Virus record (IMG/VR): IMGVR_UViG_3300030098_001482
Span: 1-39,236 of that record
Strand: one strand, 5' to 3'
Source of the DNA: a virus
Length of the DNA stretch: 39,236 nt
Part shown: piece after piece, positions 1 to 6,249 of the stretch
Position numbering within the stretch: the stretch's first letter is position 1
Layout: each line of letters starts with the position of its first letter
The notes under the pieces: generated by a model
The model's database searches: none
Told to the model about the DNA's origin: nothing
What the model saw: only the letters and a program-made list of their open reading frames with translations
Program-made: the position numbers and the translations under genes

Positions 1-300
1 CATATACTATGGCAACAAGATCAATTGGATATACACAAAGCGTATATTGTGCTTTTCACAATAGTTAATATTATAATATTTTAATATATTACCGCATTTT
101 ACCGCCGCAGGCAATCCAACCTAAATCTCAAAAAAAATCTAAAAAAAATATTTTATTATGTGTGTCTTTCTTTTTTTATGCACACGCCACCCCTCGTTGC
201 CTTTTCGTTGAAAAAAAAGTAGGTTGAGAAATCTGACTTCATTTCATAGTAGGTTAAATATTTCACAACATAAATGTAGCTAGAAAAAAAAATAAAAAAA
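1..300. other. Gene-free left end, AT-rich, with short repeats
   Basis: No convincing gene. It holds a perfect 7-base inverted repeat, TATTGTG/CACAATA at 45-63, with a five-base loop. It also holds a direct repeat of AGTAGGTT at 218-225 and 248-255, and an inverted copy of part of it, AACCTA at 118-123. The segment is rich in A and T runs. Together with the right end of the window it forms the spacer between the two divergent gene blocks, so these repeats are candidate operator sites. This is inference only. Confidence 0.4.
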
Positions 301-303
301 GAT

Positions 304-331
304 GGAACCTTTTAGCCCGTTAATCATATAC
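304..331 (+). promoter_or_regulatory. Weak ECF-like early promoter upstream of the first gene
   Basis: GGAACC (304-309) is followed after exactly 16 bases by ATATAC (326-331). Each half differs by one base from the motif seen upstream of other early genes (GGAACT-N16-GTATAA). It would drive the 481-1446 gene from a long leader. Taken alone the match is weak; the exact spacing raises confidence. Confidence 0.4.
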
Positions 332-358
332 AGTACAGTTCTTTGAAAATGTTTTTCT

Positions 359-437
359 CGCCCCCGGTGAATCTACCGCACCATTGCCTGACAGCGTGCG
401 GGGGGCGTTAGCGGGTCTAAATCCTTAGGGTAACCCG
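359..437 (+). ncRNA. Structured 5' leader of the first gene
   Basis: This GC-rich island in an AT-rich genome can fold into a compact three-way junction. CGCCCCC (359-365) pairs with GGGGGCG (401-407) and encloses two adjacent hairpins, GGT/ACC (366-368 with 375-377) and GCAC/GTGC (378-381 with 396-399). A second hairpin follows: CGGGT/ACCCG (412-416 with 433-437) with CTAA/TTAG inside. It ends about 30 bases before an AGGAGG ribosome site. It could be a riboswitch-like or protein-binding leader. I do not recognise the class. Confidence 0.45.
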
Positions 438-480
438 TGACTATTCTCAACCCTTAATAATAAATAATAGGAGGTTCAAA

Positions 481-1446
481 ATGAACCAATATGATGAATA
501 CGCACAAATGATGAACGGTGCACAATCTAACGGTATTTCACAATCTAACGGTATTATACCAATTCAACCAATCGCACAACCAGCAAACATTACGAATGAG
601 GCTGTTGTTGTGGATTCTGTTGACATTCCACAAAATGTTAATGGCGGTACATTTGACCCATTTTGTGAGATTGATGTCCTACCTTTAGAGAATGCGGACG
701 GCTTTCAAAGTGGTGCCCGTAACGTGAGAGTTAAAAGAGATACTGGGCAATATTTAGAGGCTGGTATTGTTAGCCCTAAATATCTGTTAATCAAGAATAA
801 ATCTATCAATGATAAATGTAATATTATCAGAGATGAATCTGGCTTAGACTGGGAACATGACAGGGTATTCTTTGACGGCAAACGATATAAGAATGTCTTC
901 AGAACTCAATCTATTCAAAGAGAGCTTAATAATGGTGATGTTGCTTATTTGACATTTACCGAGATTAACAGCTATGACCAAAGCTCACCAGCTGGCTGGC
1001 GTATTGACTTCATGATTCAAGTCTGTAAGAATGGTATGCTGTCAGCTAGGCACGGTATTGGTAAATCTTTTGCCCATACCATGTCCAATGTTGACTGGCA
1101 ACAGGAGATTATGACAGCTACCGCCACTCTCAGGGGTGAGGGTATTGTCAGAAGACTGGACAGTTTTGCAAATGCTTGCGGTAAACTACAAGCCCCTTTG
1201 ACTATGGAAGCCCTGACAGATATCAGGAAAAACCATATCAATAAGCTACCAGCCTTACGATACGGTGAAATCTTAGACAAGTTTCACAATAAACCTGAAT
1301 ACAAGGATGGGCGCTTATGGGACTTTATGCAAGCGGGTACTAATACCTTATGGCACAAGGATAAGATAACCAAGGCTGTATTTGACAATAATGCTCACTT
1401 TGTGGATGGTATGCTTGACTTTGGAGAAAAAGCCTACGTTTCATAA
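481..1446 (+). CDS. DUF932-like phage protein
   Basis: A 321-residue soluble protein whose function is not known. The middle and C-terminal parts show the pattern of the DUF932 / phage-plasmid-like family: a VCKNGM-type segment near residue 180, then a helical region ending in a conserved N-T-xx-W stretch. The N-terminal 50 residues are low complexity and rich in Asn, Gln and Ser (repeated QSNGI). The start is fixed by an AGGAGG ribosome site at 469-474. It is the first rightward gene, with a folded leader and a strong terminator of its own, so it is probably a highly expressed single-gene early transcript. DUF932 proteins often occur in phages and plasmids. A link to the adjacent origin candidate is only inferred. 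Confidence 0.65.
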   Translation: MNQYDEYAQMMNGAQSNGISQSNGIIPIQPIAQPANITNEAVVVDSVDIPQNVNGGTFDPFCEIDVLPLENADGFQSGARNVRVKRDTGQYLEAGIVSPKYLLIKNKSINDKCNIIRDESGLDWEHDRVFFDGKRYKNVFRTQSIQRELNNGDVAYLTFTEINSYDQSSPAGWRIDFMIQVCKNGMLSARHGIGKSFAHTMSNVDWQQEIMTATATLRGEGIVRRLDSFANACGKLQAPLTMEALTDIRKNHINKLPALRYGEILDKFHNKPEYKDGRLWDFMQAGTNTLWHKDKITKAVFDNNAHFVDGMLDFGEKAYVS

Positions 1447-1460
1447 TATAATTAAACTAA

Positions 1461-1501
1461 GGGGGGCGCAAGCCCCCCGAAAGGTATTTTCTTTTTTTTT
1501 T
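1461..1501 (+). terminator. Rho-independent terminator after the first gene
   Basis: A perfect seven-base stem GGGGGGC/GCCCCCC with a GCAA tetraloop occupies 1461-1478. A T-rich tract ending in ten T residues (1492-1501) follows. It starts 15 bases after the stop codon and isolates the first gene from the rest of the early block. Confidence 0.8.
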
Positions 1502-1522
1502 AATATTTTTTTTATATAATCT

Positions 1523-1649
1523 ATTCACGTAGGTAATTCAAGTAGATATTTTAAAATATAAGATTCACGTAAAGACTAAATGCATTGTGAAATCTATTTT
1601 TATTATAGAATATTCACGTAGCTACTATTTTATTAATATAATTCACGTA
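1523..1649 (+). repeat. Four iteron-like copies of ATTCACGTA
   Basis: Perfect nine-base copies lie at 1523-1531, 1563-1571, 1612-1620 and 1641-1649, all in the same orientation. A one-mismatch copy (ATTCAAGTA) is at 1536-1544. Start-to-start spacings of the perfect copies are 40, 49 and 29 bases. No open reading frame covers the array. Together with the AT-rich tract just downstream it has the layout of an iteron origin. It could instead be an operator array. Confidence 0.6.
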
Positions 1650-1680
1650 ACTAGCCAGATTGTACAATATAAGGGGCAAT

Positions 1681-1755
1681 AGGTAATATATTAATATTAT
1701 ATCTTTTATTTATATTATATATATTAGTATTAATATTATAATATATTAATATTAG
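1681..1755. other. AT-rich tract, candidate DNA-unwinding element
   Basis: About 75 bases made almost only of A and T, built from overlapping TAATATTA/AATATT units. It lies right after the ATTCACGTA array and before the next promoter. Very similar AATATT-rich DNA is found at the far right end of the window (39176-39230) and at 65-92. Function as an unwinding element is inferred from composition and position. Confidence 0.4.
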
Positions 1756-1809
1756 CGAAAACAAGATACCCGAACTTACCCCCGACAAACAAATTATTTT
1801 AATTATTTT

Positions 1810-1837
1810 GGAACTTTTTTTTACTTATCTTGTATAC
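1810..1837 (+). promoter_or_regulatory. ECF-like early promoter, GGAACT-N16-GTATAC
   Basis: GGAACT at 1810-1815 and GTATAC at 1832-1837 are separated by exactly 16 bases. The downstream gene starts 35 bases after the second element begins, with AAAGGA as ribosome site. The same bipartite motif recurs at the same spacing before several other early genes. Confidence 0.65.
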
Positions 1838-1866
1838 AATACAACAAACGCAAAGGAATTTTTAAA

Positions 1867-2040
1867 ATGAAATTAATTGTAAAAATAAAAAATGTTTATG
1901 GTAAAGATTTAATTTATCCTGTCTGTAATAAAGCACAAGTTTTTACAAACTTGATGAACAAAAAAACTATGGATAATTATGATATTAGAAAAATAAAAGA
2001 GTTAGGTTATACAATAGAAGTAGAAACACAAACTTTATAA
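1867..2040 (+). CDS. Small basic protein of unknown function
   Basis: A 57-residue Lys-rich protein (begins MKLIVKIKN). The start is chosen from an AAAGGA ribosome site nine bases upstream and an ECF-like promoter 30 bases before that. It stands alone, with a stem-loop 10 bases after its stop. Codon use is strongly AT-ending like its neighbours. It has no membrane segment and no cysteines. I do not recognise the family. The size and position fit an early host-takeover protein, but that is a guess. Confidence 0.6.
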   Translation: MKLIVKIKNVYGKDLIYPVCNKAQVFTNLMNKKTMDNYDIRKIKELGYTIEVETQTL

Positions 2041-2049
2041 GGGTAAAAG

Positions 2050-2079
2050 GGGGGTTAGGGTTTCCTTTCCTTAGCCCCC
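2050..2079 (+). terminator. Stem-loop after the 57-residue gene
   Basis: An 11-base stem with two wobble pairs (2050-2060 with 2069-2079) and an eight-base loop, GC-rich at its base. No long T run follows, only CTTTT further on that already belongs to the next promoter. It is probably an inefficient terminator or a transcript-stabilising hairpin. Confidence 0.45.
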
Positions 2080-2089
2080 TAAAAACTTT

Positions 2090-2117
2090 GGAACTTTTAA
2101 AATAATAAAACGTATAA
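2090..2117 (+). promoter_or_regulatory. ECF-like early promoter, GGAACT-N16-GTATAA
   Basis: GGAACT (2090-2095), 16 bases, then GTATAA (2112-2117) preceded by C. The start codon of the next gene lies 29 bases after the second element begins. This is one of the four best copies of the motif. Confidence 0.7.
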
Positions 2118-2140
2118 AATAAAAACGAGAGGAAACAAAA

Positions 2141-2548
2141 ATGGATGAACAACAAAAAACTTGCGAACAATTAATAGATAGTAGATTAAAAGACAGAGCC
2201 AACGATATTAGAAAGTATATGGAGGTTGACGATATCTGGGAAGATGCAGTAGAAGATTTGGGATTGTGGGAGAGCTACGGATTGTGCTTTGATTATGTAG
2301 AGGCGAATACATTTGACAATCAAGAAGAAGGATACTTTAGGTATCAGCTTTCGTGGGGTGGTCCGAGTGATGAAATAAATTTCTATCGTGACGGACGGGT
2401 AGAATACAGATACAAAGATTGGTTTGATGGTGCAGTTCGAGAGCTAGACACCACCGAGGATTGGGTGCAGTGGTTGGATGATATGCTATTCCTCGGAGAG
2501 AAAGAATCAATCTTTGAGGAAAAAGAATTAGAAGAATGCACAATGTAA
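2141..2548 (+). CDS. Acidic phage protein with LSWGGPSDE and DWFDGA motifs
   Basis: A 135-residue, strongly acidic, Trp-rich protein. The central part has an LSWGGPSDE stretch followed by a YKDWFDGA stretch. I associate this motif pair with a family of hypothetical proteins found on phages and plasmids, without known activity. The overall acidity would suit a DNA mimic or an anti-restriction role, but nothing here proves it. The start is preceded by GAGAGGAAAC. It is the first gene of a run driven by the ECF-like promoter at 2090. Confidence 0.7.
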   Translation: MDEQQKTCEQLIDSRLKDRANDIRKYMEVDDIWEDAVEDLGLWESYGLCFDYVEANTFDNQEEGYFRYQLSWGGPSDEINFYRDGRVEYRYKDWFDGAVRELDTTEDWVQWLDDMLFLGEKESIFEEKELEECTM

Positions 2549-2593
2549 TACAGATTGTGAAATAAAAATAAACTACAGAAAGAAAACTAAACT

Positions 2594-2764
2594 ATGAAAG
2601 AAAGAACTAGAAGAGCCTTAATAGATTTAATGATTATAACCGATGAACACAATTTATTAAGAGATGTAGATGAAACTCCAAAAGATTATAAAGATACAAA
2701 GAAACAAGCCTATTACGAACTGATGGCATTTATAAAAGAATATGGAGACAAGGGAACTAAATAA
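2594..2764 (+). CDS. Small charged protein of unknown function
   Basis: A 56-residue, mostly helical, highly charged protein (begins MKERTRRA). It follows the acidic 135-residue gene by 45 bases, with an AGAAAG-type ribosome site. Its last codons overlap the GGAACT element of the next promoter, so the promoter is embedded in coding DNA. I do not recognise the family. Confidence 0.55.
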   Translation: MKERTRRALIDLMIITDEHNLLRDVDETPKDYKDTKKQAYYELMAFIKEYGDKGTK

Positions 2765-2780
2765 CAATTGATGCGTATAA
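2753..2780 (+). promoter_or_regulatory. ECF-like early promoter, GGAACT-N16-GTATAA
   Basis: GGAACT (2753-2758) lies inside the last codons of the preceding gene. After 16 bases GTATAA follows at 2775-2780, preceded by C. The next start codon is 28 bases after the second element begins. Confidence 0.7.
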
Positions 2781-2802
2781 AACAAAAACAAAGGAAAGAA
2801 AG

Positions 2803-3045
2803 ATGAACACAAAAATAAGTAAAGATTGGTTTGCAAACGTACTATCAAGGTTCGTTGCTTTTGAGATGGATGAGGAAGAACAACAGAAATTTATTGAAAC
2901 ATTGATACAAGATTGGATGTATAGCAATAAACATTTTGACTTGCGTTGGATGGCTAAACATCTTAATCACCCAGATTTTGGAGAACCTATCAATAAGCTA
3001 GAGAACGACACTTTTTGGGAAAAAGAATTGAACACTATAAAATAA
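2803..3045 (+). CDS. Unknown acidic early protein (80 aa)
   Basis: An 80-residue helical protein with several Trp residues and an acidic MDEEEQQ segment. AAAGGAAAG stands upstream of the ATG as ribosome site. It is first in a two-gene unit controlled by the promoter at 2753. No recognised domain, membrane segment or cysteine motif. Confidence 0.65.
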   Translation: MNTKISKDWFANVLSRFVAFEMDEEEQQKFIETLIQDWMYSNKHFDLRWMAKHLNHPDFGEPINKLENDTFWEKELNTIK

Positions 3046-3059
3046 AAGAAAGGGATAAG

Positions 3060-3389
3060 ATGAACGACACAACAAACAAAGACTACAAGCAGTTAGTAAT
3101 CTGGAGAGGAACCATAGTTGGAGAAGAGAACATAGAGGACTTTGAAAAGTTCTTTCACGATGAAGGCTTTAGTGTGAAATATGCAACAGAGTTTGAAACA
3201 TTGGCAGGTAATGGAGGAGAAGGTGGACGCAAGGATGTACTCTTCTATGTACACGGAAAGGATATTCAGAAGTTTACTATGTACAGATTAAAGCATGAAG
3301 GAATGAGTTGGTGGGAGGATGCAATTGACAACGAGGGAGAAATATTTCCAGAGAGAATATTAGATAAATATGAATATTCTTGGAACTAA
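3060..3389 (+). CDS. Unknown phage protein with LVIWRG start (109 aa)
   Basis: A 109-residue protein. The frame stays open further upstream to a TTG at 3015, but the ATG at 3060 has a good AAAGAAAGG ribosome site and gives a natural N-terminus (MNDTTNKDYKQ). A Gly-rich loop lies in the middle (GNGGEGGR). The opening strand resembles small phage proteins with a VVWVGG-type beginning. Its end overlaps the GGAACT element of the next promoter. Confidence 0.65.
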   Translation: MNDTTNKDYKQLVIWRGTIVGEENIEDFEKFFHDEGFSVKYATEFETLAGNGGEGGRKDVLFYVHGKDIQKFTMYRLKHEGMSWWEDAIDNEGEIFPERILDKYEYSWN

Positions 3390-3409
3390 AATCAAACACA
3401 AGCGTATAA
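3382..3409 (+). promoter_or_regulatory. ECF-like early promoter, GGAACT-N16-GTATAA
   Basis: GGAACT (3382-3387) overlaps the last codons of the preceding gene. After 16 bases GTATAA is at 3404-3409, preceded by C. The next start codon lies 28 bases after the second element begins, as in the copies at 2090 and 2753. Confidence 0.7.
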
Positions 3410-3431
3410 TAAATAAAGAGAGGAAACAAAC

Positions 3432-3659
3432 ATGGCGATGTATACACCACAACAAGAGTACGGATGCGACGGCACGGGATGCAACGAGTCAATTAAGATT
3501 GACATGGAGATAAGATATAGAAACTACGGAGATGATGATGGCTTCTATTGTTGGAAAGAAACAACCAAGACCTTAATCAACGATTGGGGTTGGACAGAGG
3601 ACGAGCAAAACGATGAGATTCACTACTGCGATGCTTGTTCAGAAAGTGAGGTGAACTAA
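3432..3659 (+). CDS. Small Cys-rich, probably zinc-binding protein
   Basis: A 75-residue acidic protein. Cysteines are arranged as C-x4-C near residue 13 and C-x2-C near residue 66 (YCDAC), with one more in between. This fits a single zinc-ribbon-like fold. GAGAGGAAAC precedes the start. The stop overlaps the next ATG (TAATG), so the two are probably translationally coupled. Function unknown. Confidence 0.65.
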   Translation: MAMYTPQQEYGCDGTGCNESIKIDMEIRYRNYGDDDGFYCWKETTKTLINDWGWTEDEQNDEIHYCDACSESEVN

Positions 3660-4038
3660 TGAAAGGCAAAGAAATGTATTTTCACATCCATCAAGATTAC
3701 GAAGGGGATATTATAAGTCCTTTTTGTCCTGATTCGTACAAGCTTAAAGAGCTAATTGGAACTAAAGTATTTAGTAACAATCAAATTCATAAAGTATTAG
3801 ATTTAGGATTTAAAATTACTTTCATTGTAAATATAGGAACTCTTTACGAAAAAATGTTAAAAGCTTTTATAAAAAACACTAGCCTTAAGCACGACGAGAC
3901 TACTAATAGCAACGAAACAATAACGATAATTCATAACAACCCTAATACAAAAGCAGGGGCATTACAGCCACATATAAGAGAACTAAAAGATTATCTCGCT
4001 AAAAAGAAATATGGTGAATATGAGGAGGTGAACTAATG
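3648..4038 (+). repeat. 14-base direct repeats flanking one gene
   Basis: GAGGTGAACTAATG occurs at 3648-3661 and again at 4025-4038. It carries the ribosome site, stop codon and start codon at both junctions of the 3659-4036 gene. The match ends exactly at 14 bases. The arrangement lets one gene be gained or lost by recombination without disturbing its neighbours. Confidence 0.7.
3659..4036 (+). CDS. Unknown protein, possible recent insertion (125 aa)
   Basis: A 125-residue protein with Ile/Lys/Asn-rich composition. By eye its codons are more AT-ending than those of the genes on either side. Both ends lie on identical 14-base copies of the coupled ribosome-site/stop/start sequence, so it looks like a cassette placed between two genes that once adjoined. 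Its Tyr-rich N-terminus and Lys-rich C-terminus show no known motif. Function unknown. Confidence 0.6.
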   Translation: MKGKEMYFHIHQDYEGDIISPFCPDSYKLKELIGTKVFSNNQIHKVLDLGFKITFIVNIGTLYEKMLKAFIKNTSLKHDETTNSNETITIIHNNPNTKAGALQPHIRELKDYLAKKKYGEYEEVN

Positions 4039-4416
4039 GGTAGATACTACAATGGAGATGTAGAGGGTAAATGGTGGTTTGGCGTACAATCCTCAGATAC
4101 TCCAGAAAAGTTCGGAGGTTATGAAACACATATAGATTACACAATATCCAACGATGACACGTTCAAGAACAGAATGGAGTGTATAGAGAATGACTTGGGA
4201 GATAGGCTACCGATTTTAGAAAAGTTCTTTAAGGAAGAACCTTACTATAACAATGAGAGGTTACACAAATATATGTCTAAACATATCGAGGGCTACAAAT
4301 TAGAGTTGGTAAGTCAAGACGTTGAGGACTACGCAGACTACTGCTTTGGGAAGGAAGTTCAACGGCACTTCAAGGAAAGTGGCGAGGATTATTGCAATGT
4401 TAATTCGGAGTTGTAA
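4036..4416 (+). CDS. Conserved-type phage protein with MGRYY and GVQSSD motifs
   Basis: A 126-residue acidic protein starting MGRYYNGDVEGKWWFGVQSS. I associate this opening with a hypothetical family seen in environmental phages and some larger viruses, of unknown function. It is coupled to the upstream gene by a TAATG overlap with a strong GAGGTG ribosome site. The middle part is helical, and the end has two cysteines close together (DYCFG, DYCNV). Confidence 0.65.
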   Translation: MGRYYNGDVEGKWWFGVQSSDTPEKFGGYETHIDYTISNDDTFKNRMECIENDLGDRLPILEKFFKEEPYYNNERLHKYMSKHIEGYKLELVSQDVEDYADYCFGKEVQRHFKESGEDYCNVNSEL

Positions 4417-4425
4417 AAAAACTGG

Positions 4426-4453
4426 GGAACTTTTGAAGTATTCCCGAGTTAAA
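4426..4453 (+). promoter_or_regulatory. Degenerate ECF-like early promoter, GGAACT-N16-GTTAAA
   Basis: GGAACT (4426-4431) with GTTAAA (4448-4453) at the exact 16-base spacing. The start codon of the next gene is 27 bases after the second element begins, as for the stronger copies. The second element departs from GTATAA, so it is less certain. Confidence 0.5.
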
Positions 4454-4474
4454 GAAGAAAAGAAAGGACAACAG

Positions 4475-4882
4475 ATGGACAGAGAATTAGCACAGAAGGG
4501 GATAGATGCCTACGTTGACGCAGAGTTTCCCCTGAACATATTCAAAAGTTGGGATGTCGTGATGAACTTCTTCAGTGAGGTAGAGCAAAAGACAGACGAA
4601 GAATCGCAAGAGATGTACGACAAGCTACCCGATGAGGTCATGCTTTACAGAGGCATACTAGCGAAGGAGAAGTTTGACACAAAGCTAGGGGCGTCATGGA
4701 CAACCAATGAGGAGGTAGCAAAGATGTTCGCCCTACGATTCAGTAGATTAGGAGGTACGCCCTACATTATAAAAGGCGAGATAGATAAGGAGAACATATT
4801 GTACTTCACAAATGCCAGACAAGAGTCAGAGGCTATAATCAATCCAGATTCTATGATATGGATGGACTACGAGGAGTTATAA
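4475..4882 (+). CDS. Probable ADP-ribosyltransferase-fold protein
   Basis: A 135-residue protein with the three signature positions of the R-S-E class of mono-ADP-ribosyltransferases in the right order: Arg59 in LYRG, a Ser-Trp-Thr-Thr strand at 74-77, and a Glu-x-Glu pair at 117-119 (QESEAII). Between them is the usual helix with MFALRF. T4 Alt and ModA/B are phage enzymes of this class that modify host RNA polymerase and other proteins; such a role here is inference. The frame is open upstream to 4322, but the ATG at 4475 has an AAAGGAC ribosome site and its own promoter at 4426. Closest alternative: an inactive member of the same fold. Confidence 0.6.
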   Translation: MDRELAQKGIDAYVDAEFPLNIFKSWDVVMNFFSEVEQKTDEESQEMYDKLPDEVMLYRGILAKEKFDTKLGASWTTNEEVAKMFALRFSRLGGTPYIIKGEIDKENILYFTNARQESEAIINPDSMIWMDYEEL

Positions 4883-4884
4883 AG

Positions 4885-5040
4885 ATGAAAAAGTATTATC
4901 AGACGTTGCGTGAGGCAAAGAAAGCATTGAAACAAAACCCTTATGGTTACGACTTAAGGATATGGGACTTAGGTAAGCATAGGAAGAAAAGAAGGTTCTT
5001 TGTGGGCACTAAGCTCGAATGGCTTAACTTTGCAAGATGA
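4885..5040 (+). CDS. Small basic protein of unknown function (51 aa)
   Basis: A 51-residue Lys/Arg-rich protein starting MKKYYQTLREAKK. The frame opens upstream at 4858 inside the preceding gene, but the ATG at 4885, two bases after that gene's stop and 10 bases after GAGGAG, is the better start. The pattern of a basic helix, a YDLRIWD strand and a VGTKLEWLN end suggests a compact nucleic-acid-binding or accessory protein. Not recognised. Confidence 0.6.
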   Translation: MKKYYQTLREAKKALKQNPYGYDLRIWDLGKHRKKRRFFVGTKLEWLNFAR

Positions 5041-5123
5041 TAGGATTTAGAAGGTCATATTATTGTATTGGACATTTTGTCATGCCACTATTTATATTGT
5101 GGTATATGATACCGGCACATTAG
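5037..5123 (+). CDS. Possible 28-residue membrane peptide
   Basis: A tiny frame coupled to the gene before it by an ATGA overlap (5037-5040). It encodes one hydrophobic stretch, VMPLFILWYMI, after a short basic N-terminus (MIGFRRS). This matches positive-inside single-span topology. It fills the gap before the HNH gene. At this length it may be chance. Confidence 0.3.
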   Translation: MIGFRRSYYCIGHFVMPLFILWYMIPAH

Positions 5124-5132
5124 GAAATATAA

Positions 5133-5618
5133 ATGCTACGTGAAAAGATACATCAACTACGAGGCGAGGGATATAGCTATAATGCTATTTCTAAGCTCTT
5201 AAGATGCTCTAAATCAACGATTAATTATCATTTGGTACTTGGGGCTAAAGAAAAGATTTTAGCTCGAAATAAGCGATATAAATGGAAGAAGAAAGTTGAT
5301 GAATATAATCTTGGTTTGCGTGAAAGATACGAGTGGAAGTACGATTATTTATTAGATAGACAGTGCGTAGTGTGTGGCGAGAGTAATCCATTAGCTTTGC
5401 AGTTTGACCACAGAAGTAAATATATCAAGACGGATAACATGGCAAATCTTTTTCGGAACAAAGTGACGATTGAAGAGTTAGAGAAAGAGGCAAAGAAGTG
5501 CAGGGTGTTGTGTGCGAATTGCCACCAAATAAAAACAGCGAAGGAGACTAACAGAATGTTTTATCAGATATGTATGGAAAGAAAAATAGAGGATTTTATA
5601 AATGAATGCGGAAGATAA
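5133..5618 (+). CDS. HNH endonuclease with N-terminal helix-turn-helix
   Basis: A 161-residue protein. Residues 6-34 form a Hin-like helix-turn-helix (GYSYNAISKLLRCSKSTINY). The HNH nuclease follows, with a C-x2-C knuckle (Cys78, Cys81), Asp92-His93 as the active-site strand, and C-x2-C-H (Cys127, Cys130, His131). The family cuts DNA as free-standing homing or packaging-associated endonucleases. Its position between unrelated small genes, with no intron or interrupted gene nearby, suggests a free-standing selfish endonuclease. The start at 5133 has a GGAAAT-type site seven bases upstream. Confidence 0.85.
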   Translation: MLREKIHQLRGEGYSYNAISKLLRCSKSTINYHLVLGAKEKILARNKRYKWKKKVDEYNLGLRERYEWKYDYLLDRQCVVCGESNPLALQFDHRSKYIKTDNMANLFRNKVTIEELEKEAKKCRVLCANCHQIKTAKETNRMFYQICMERKIEDFINECGR

Positions 5619-5862
5619 GAAAACTTTTATTGCAGAGAACTACCCAGATTGTATGGTAGCAAACGGATTTGGAGATGCTATCTTAGGAGTCGTAGAGAGG
5701 CACGGACATGAAACAGTAGTTTTGTATGACAAGAATAAATGTATTGAGATACTAATGGAGAAGCATGGAATATCAGAAGAAGATGCGTATGACCACTTTT
5801 ACTATCATGTAGCGGGTTCCTACGTTGGCAAGTATACTCCATGCTTTGCCGAGATTTTGTAA
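5602..5862 (+). CDS. Small phage protein of a YDxxKC type (86 aa)
   Basis: An 86-residue protein that overlaps the end of the HNH gene by 17 bases. GAGG lies nine bases before its ATG. It has the arrangement of a hypothetical family I have seen in many phages: a GFGDAILGV strand, a VVLYDKNKCIEIL strand-helix, an EEDAYDHF helix and a VGKYTP end. Function unknown. Confidence 0.65.
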   Translation: MNAEDKKTFIAENYPDCMVANGFGDAILGVVERHGHETVVLYDKNKCIEILMEKHGISEEDAYDHFYYHVAGSYVGKYTPCFAEIL

Positions 5863-5885
5863 TATAAATAGAAAGGGTAATAAAG

Positions 5886-6122
5886 ATGAATGTAAAAGAA
5901 TCGTTAGGAGATTACGAAAAAAAGATATTCGATAAGTTCGGATATGATGTTAATAAATTAAACGATGAGCAGATAGAAATTATTCTACAACCTCAATGGG
6001 CACCAGAAAACTTTTATCAAGATGGAGAGATAGATAGTAGAATGGCAGACAGAATATGGGTTAAAAGGTTGATAACGCTCGGAGTTTACAATAGAAACTA
6101 CGTTGAGTACATTCTAGGGTGA
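5886..6122 (+). CDS. Unknown small phage protein (78 aa)
   Basis: A 78-residue acidic protein with GAAAGGGTAATAAAG before the ATG. It contains a WAPENFYQDGEI segment and ends in YVEYILG. No known domain. It is the last gene of the run that starts at 4475; a spacer with a 9-base inverted repeat follows. Confidence 0.6.
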   Translation: MNVKESLGDYEKKIFDKFGYDVNKLNDEQIEIILQPQWAPENFYQDGEIDSRMADRIWVKRLITLGVYNRNYVEYILG

Positions 6123-6125
6123 AGC

Positions 6126-6205
6126 TTAGGGTATGGACACAACTAAAGTAGTATTGATTAATTGAAGTTAATTTCACAAATAACAATAATCAGTTTATAC
6201 CCTAA
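6126..6205. repeat. Nine-base inverted repeat in a spacer
   Basis: TTAGGGTAT (6126-6134) and ATACCCTAA (6197-6205) are perfect inverted copies separated by 62 bases of AT-rich DNA. The right copy ends 12 bases before the GGAACT element at 6217. It could be an operator half-site pair or the base of a long stem-loop. Confidence 0.35.
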
Positions 6206-6216
6206 AAAAATATTTG

Positions 6217-6244
6217 GGAACTTTATTGAAACTTAATAGTTATA
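6217..6244 (+). promoter_or_regulatory. ECF-like early promoter, GGAACT-N16-GTTATA
   Basis: GGAACT (6217-6222) and GTTATA (6239-6244) at the exact 16-base spacing. The first ATG (6250) is only 11 bases from the second element, unlike 27-35 in other copies. The transcript is therefore either nearly leaderless or translation starts further down. Confidence 0.5.
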
Positions 6245-6249
6245 AGAGT

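Noticed and set aside
3758-3841. Further GGAACT sites at 3758 and 3836 (and 8561) as promoters
   Set aside because: They are inside coding frames and lack a GTATAA-like element 16 bases downstream.
4322-4474. Long N-terminal extension of the ADP-ribosyltransferase-like gene
   Set aside because: It runs through the preceding gene and the promoter at 4426; ATG 4475 has the ribosome site and a natural N-terminus.
5133-6122. Group I intron associated with the HNH gene
   Set aside because: No interrupted gene or intron core was seen around it; flanking genes are intact and coupled.
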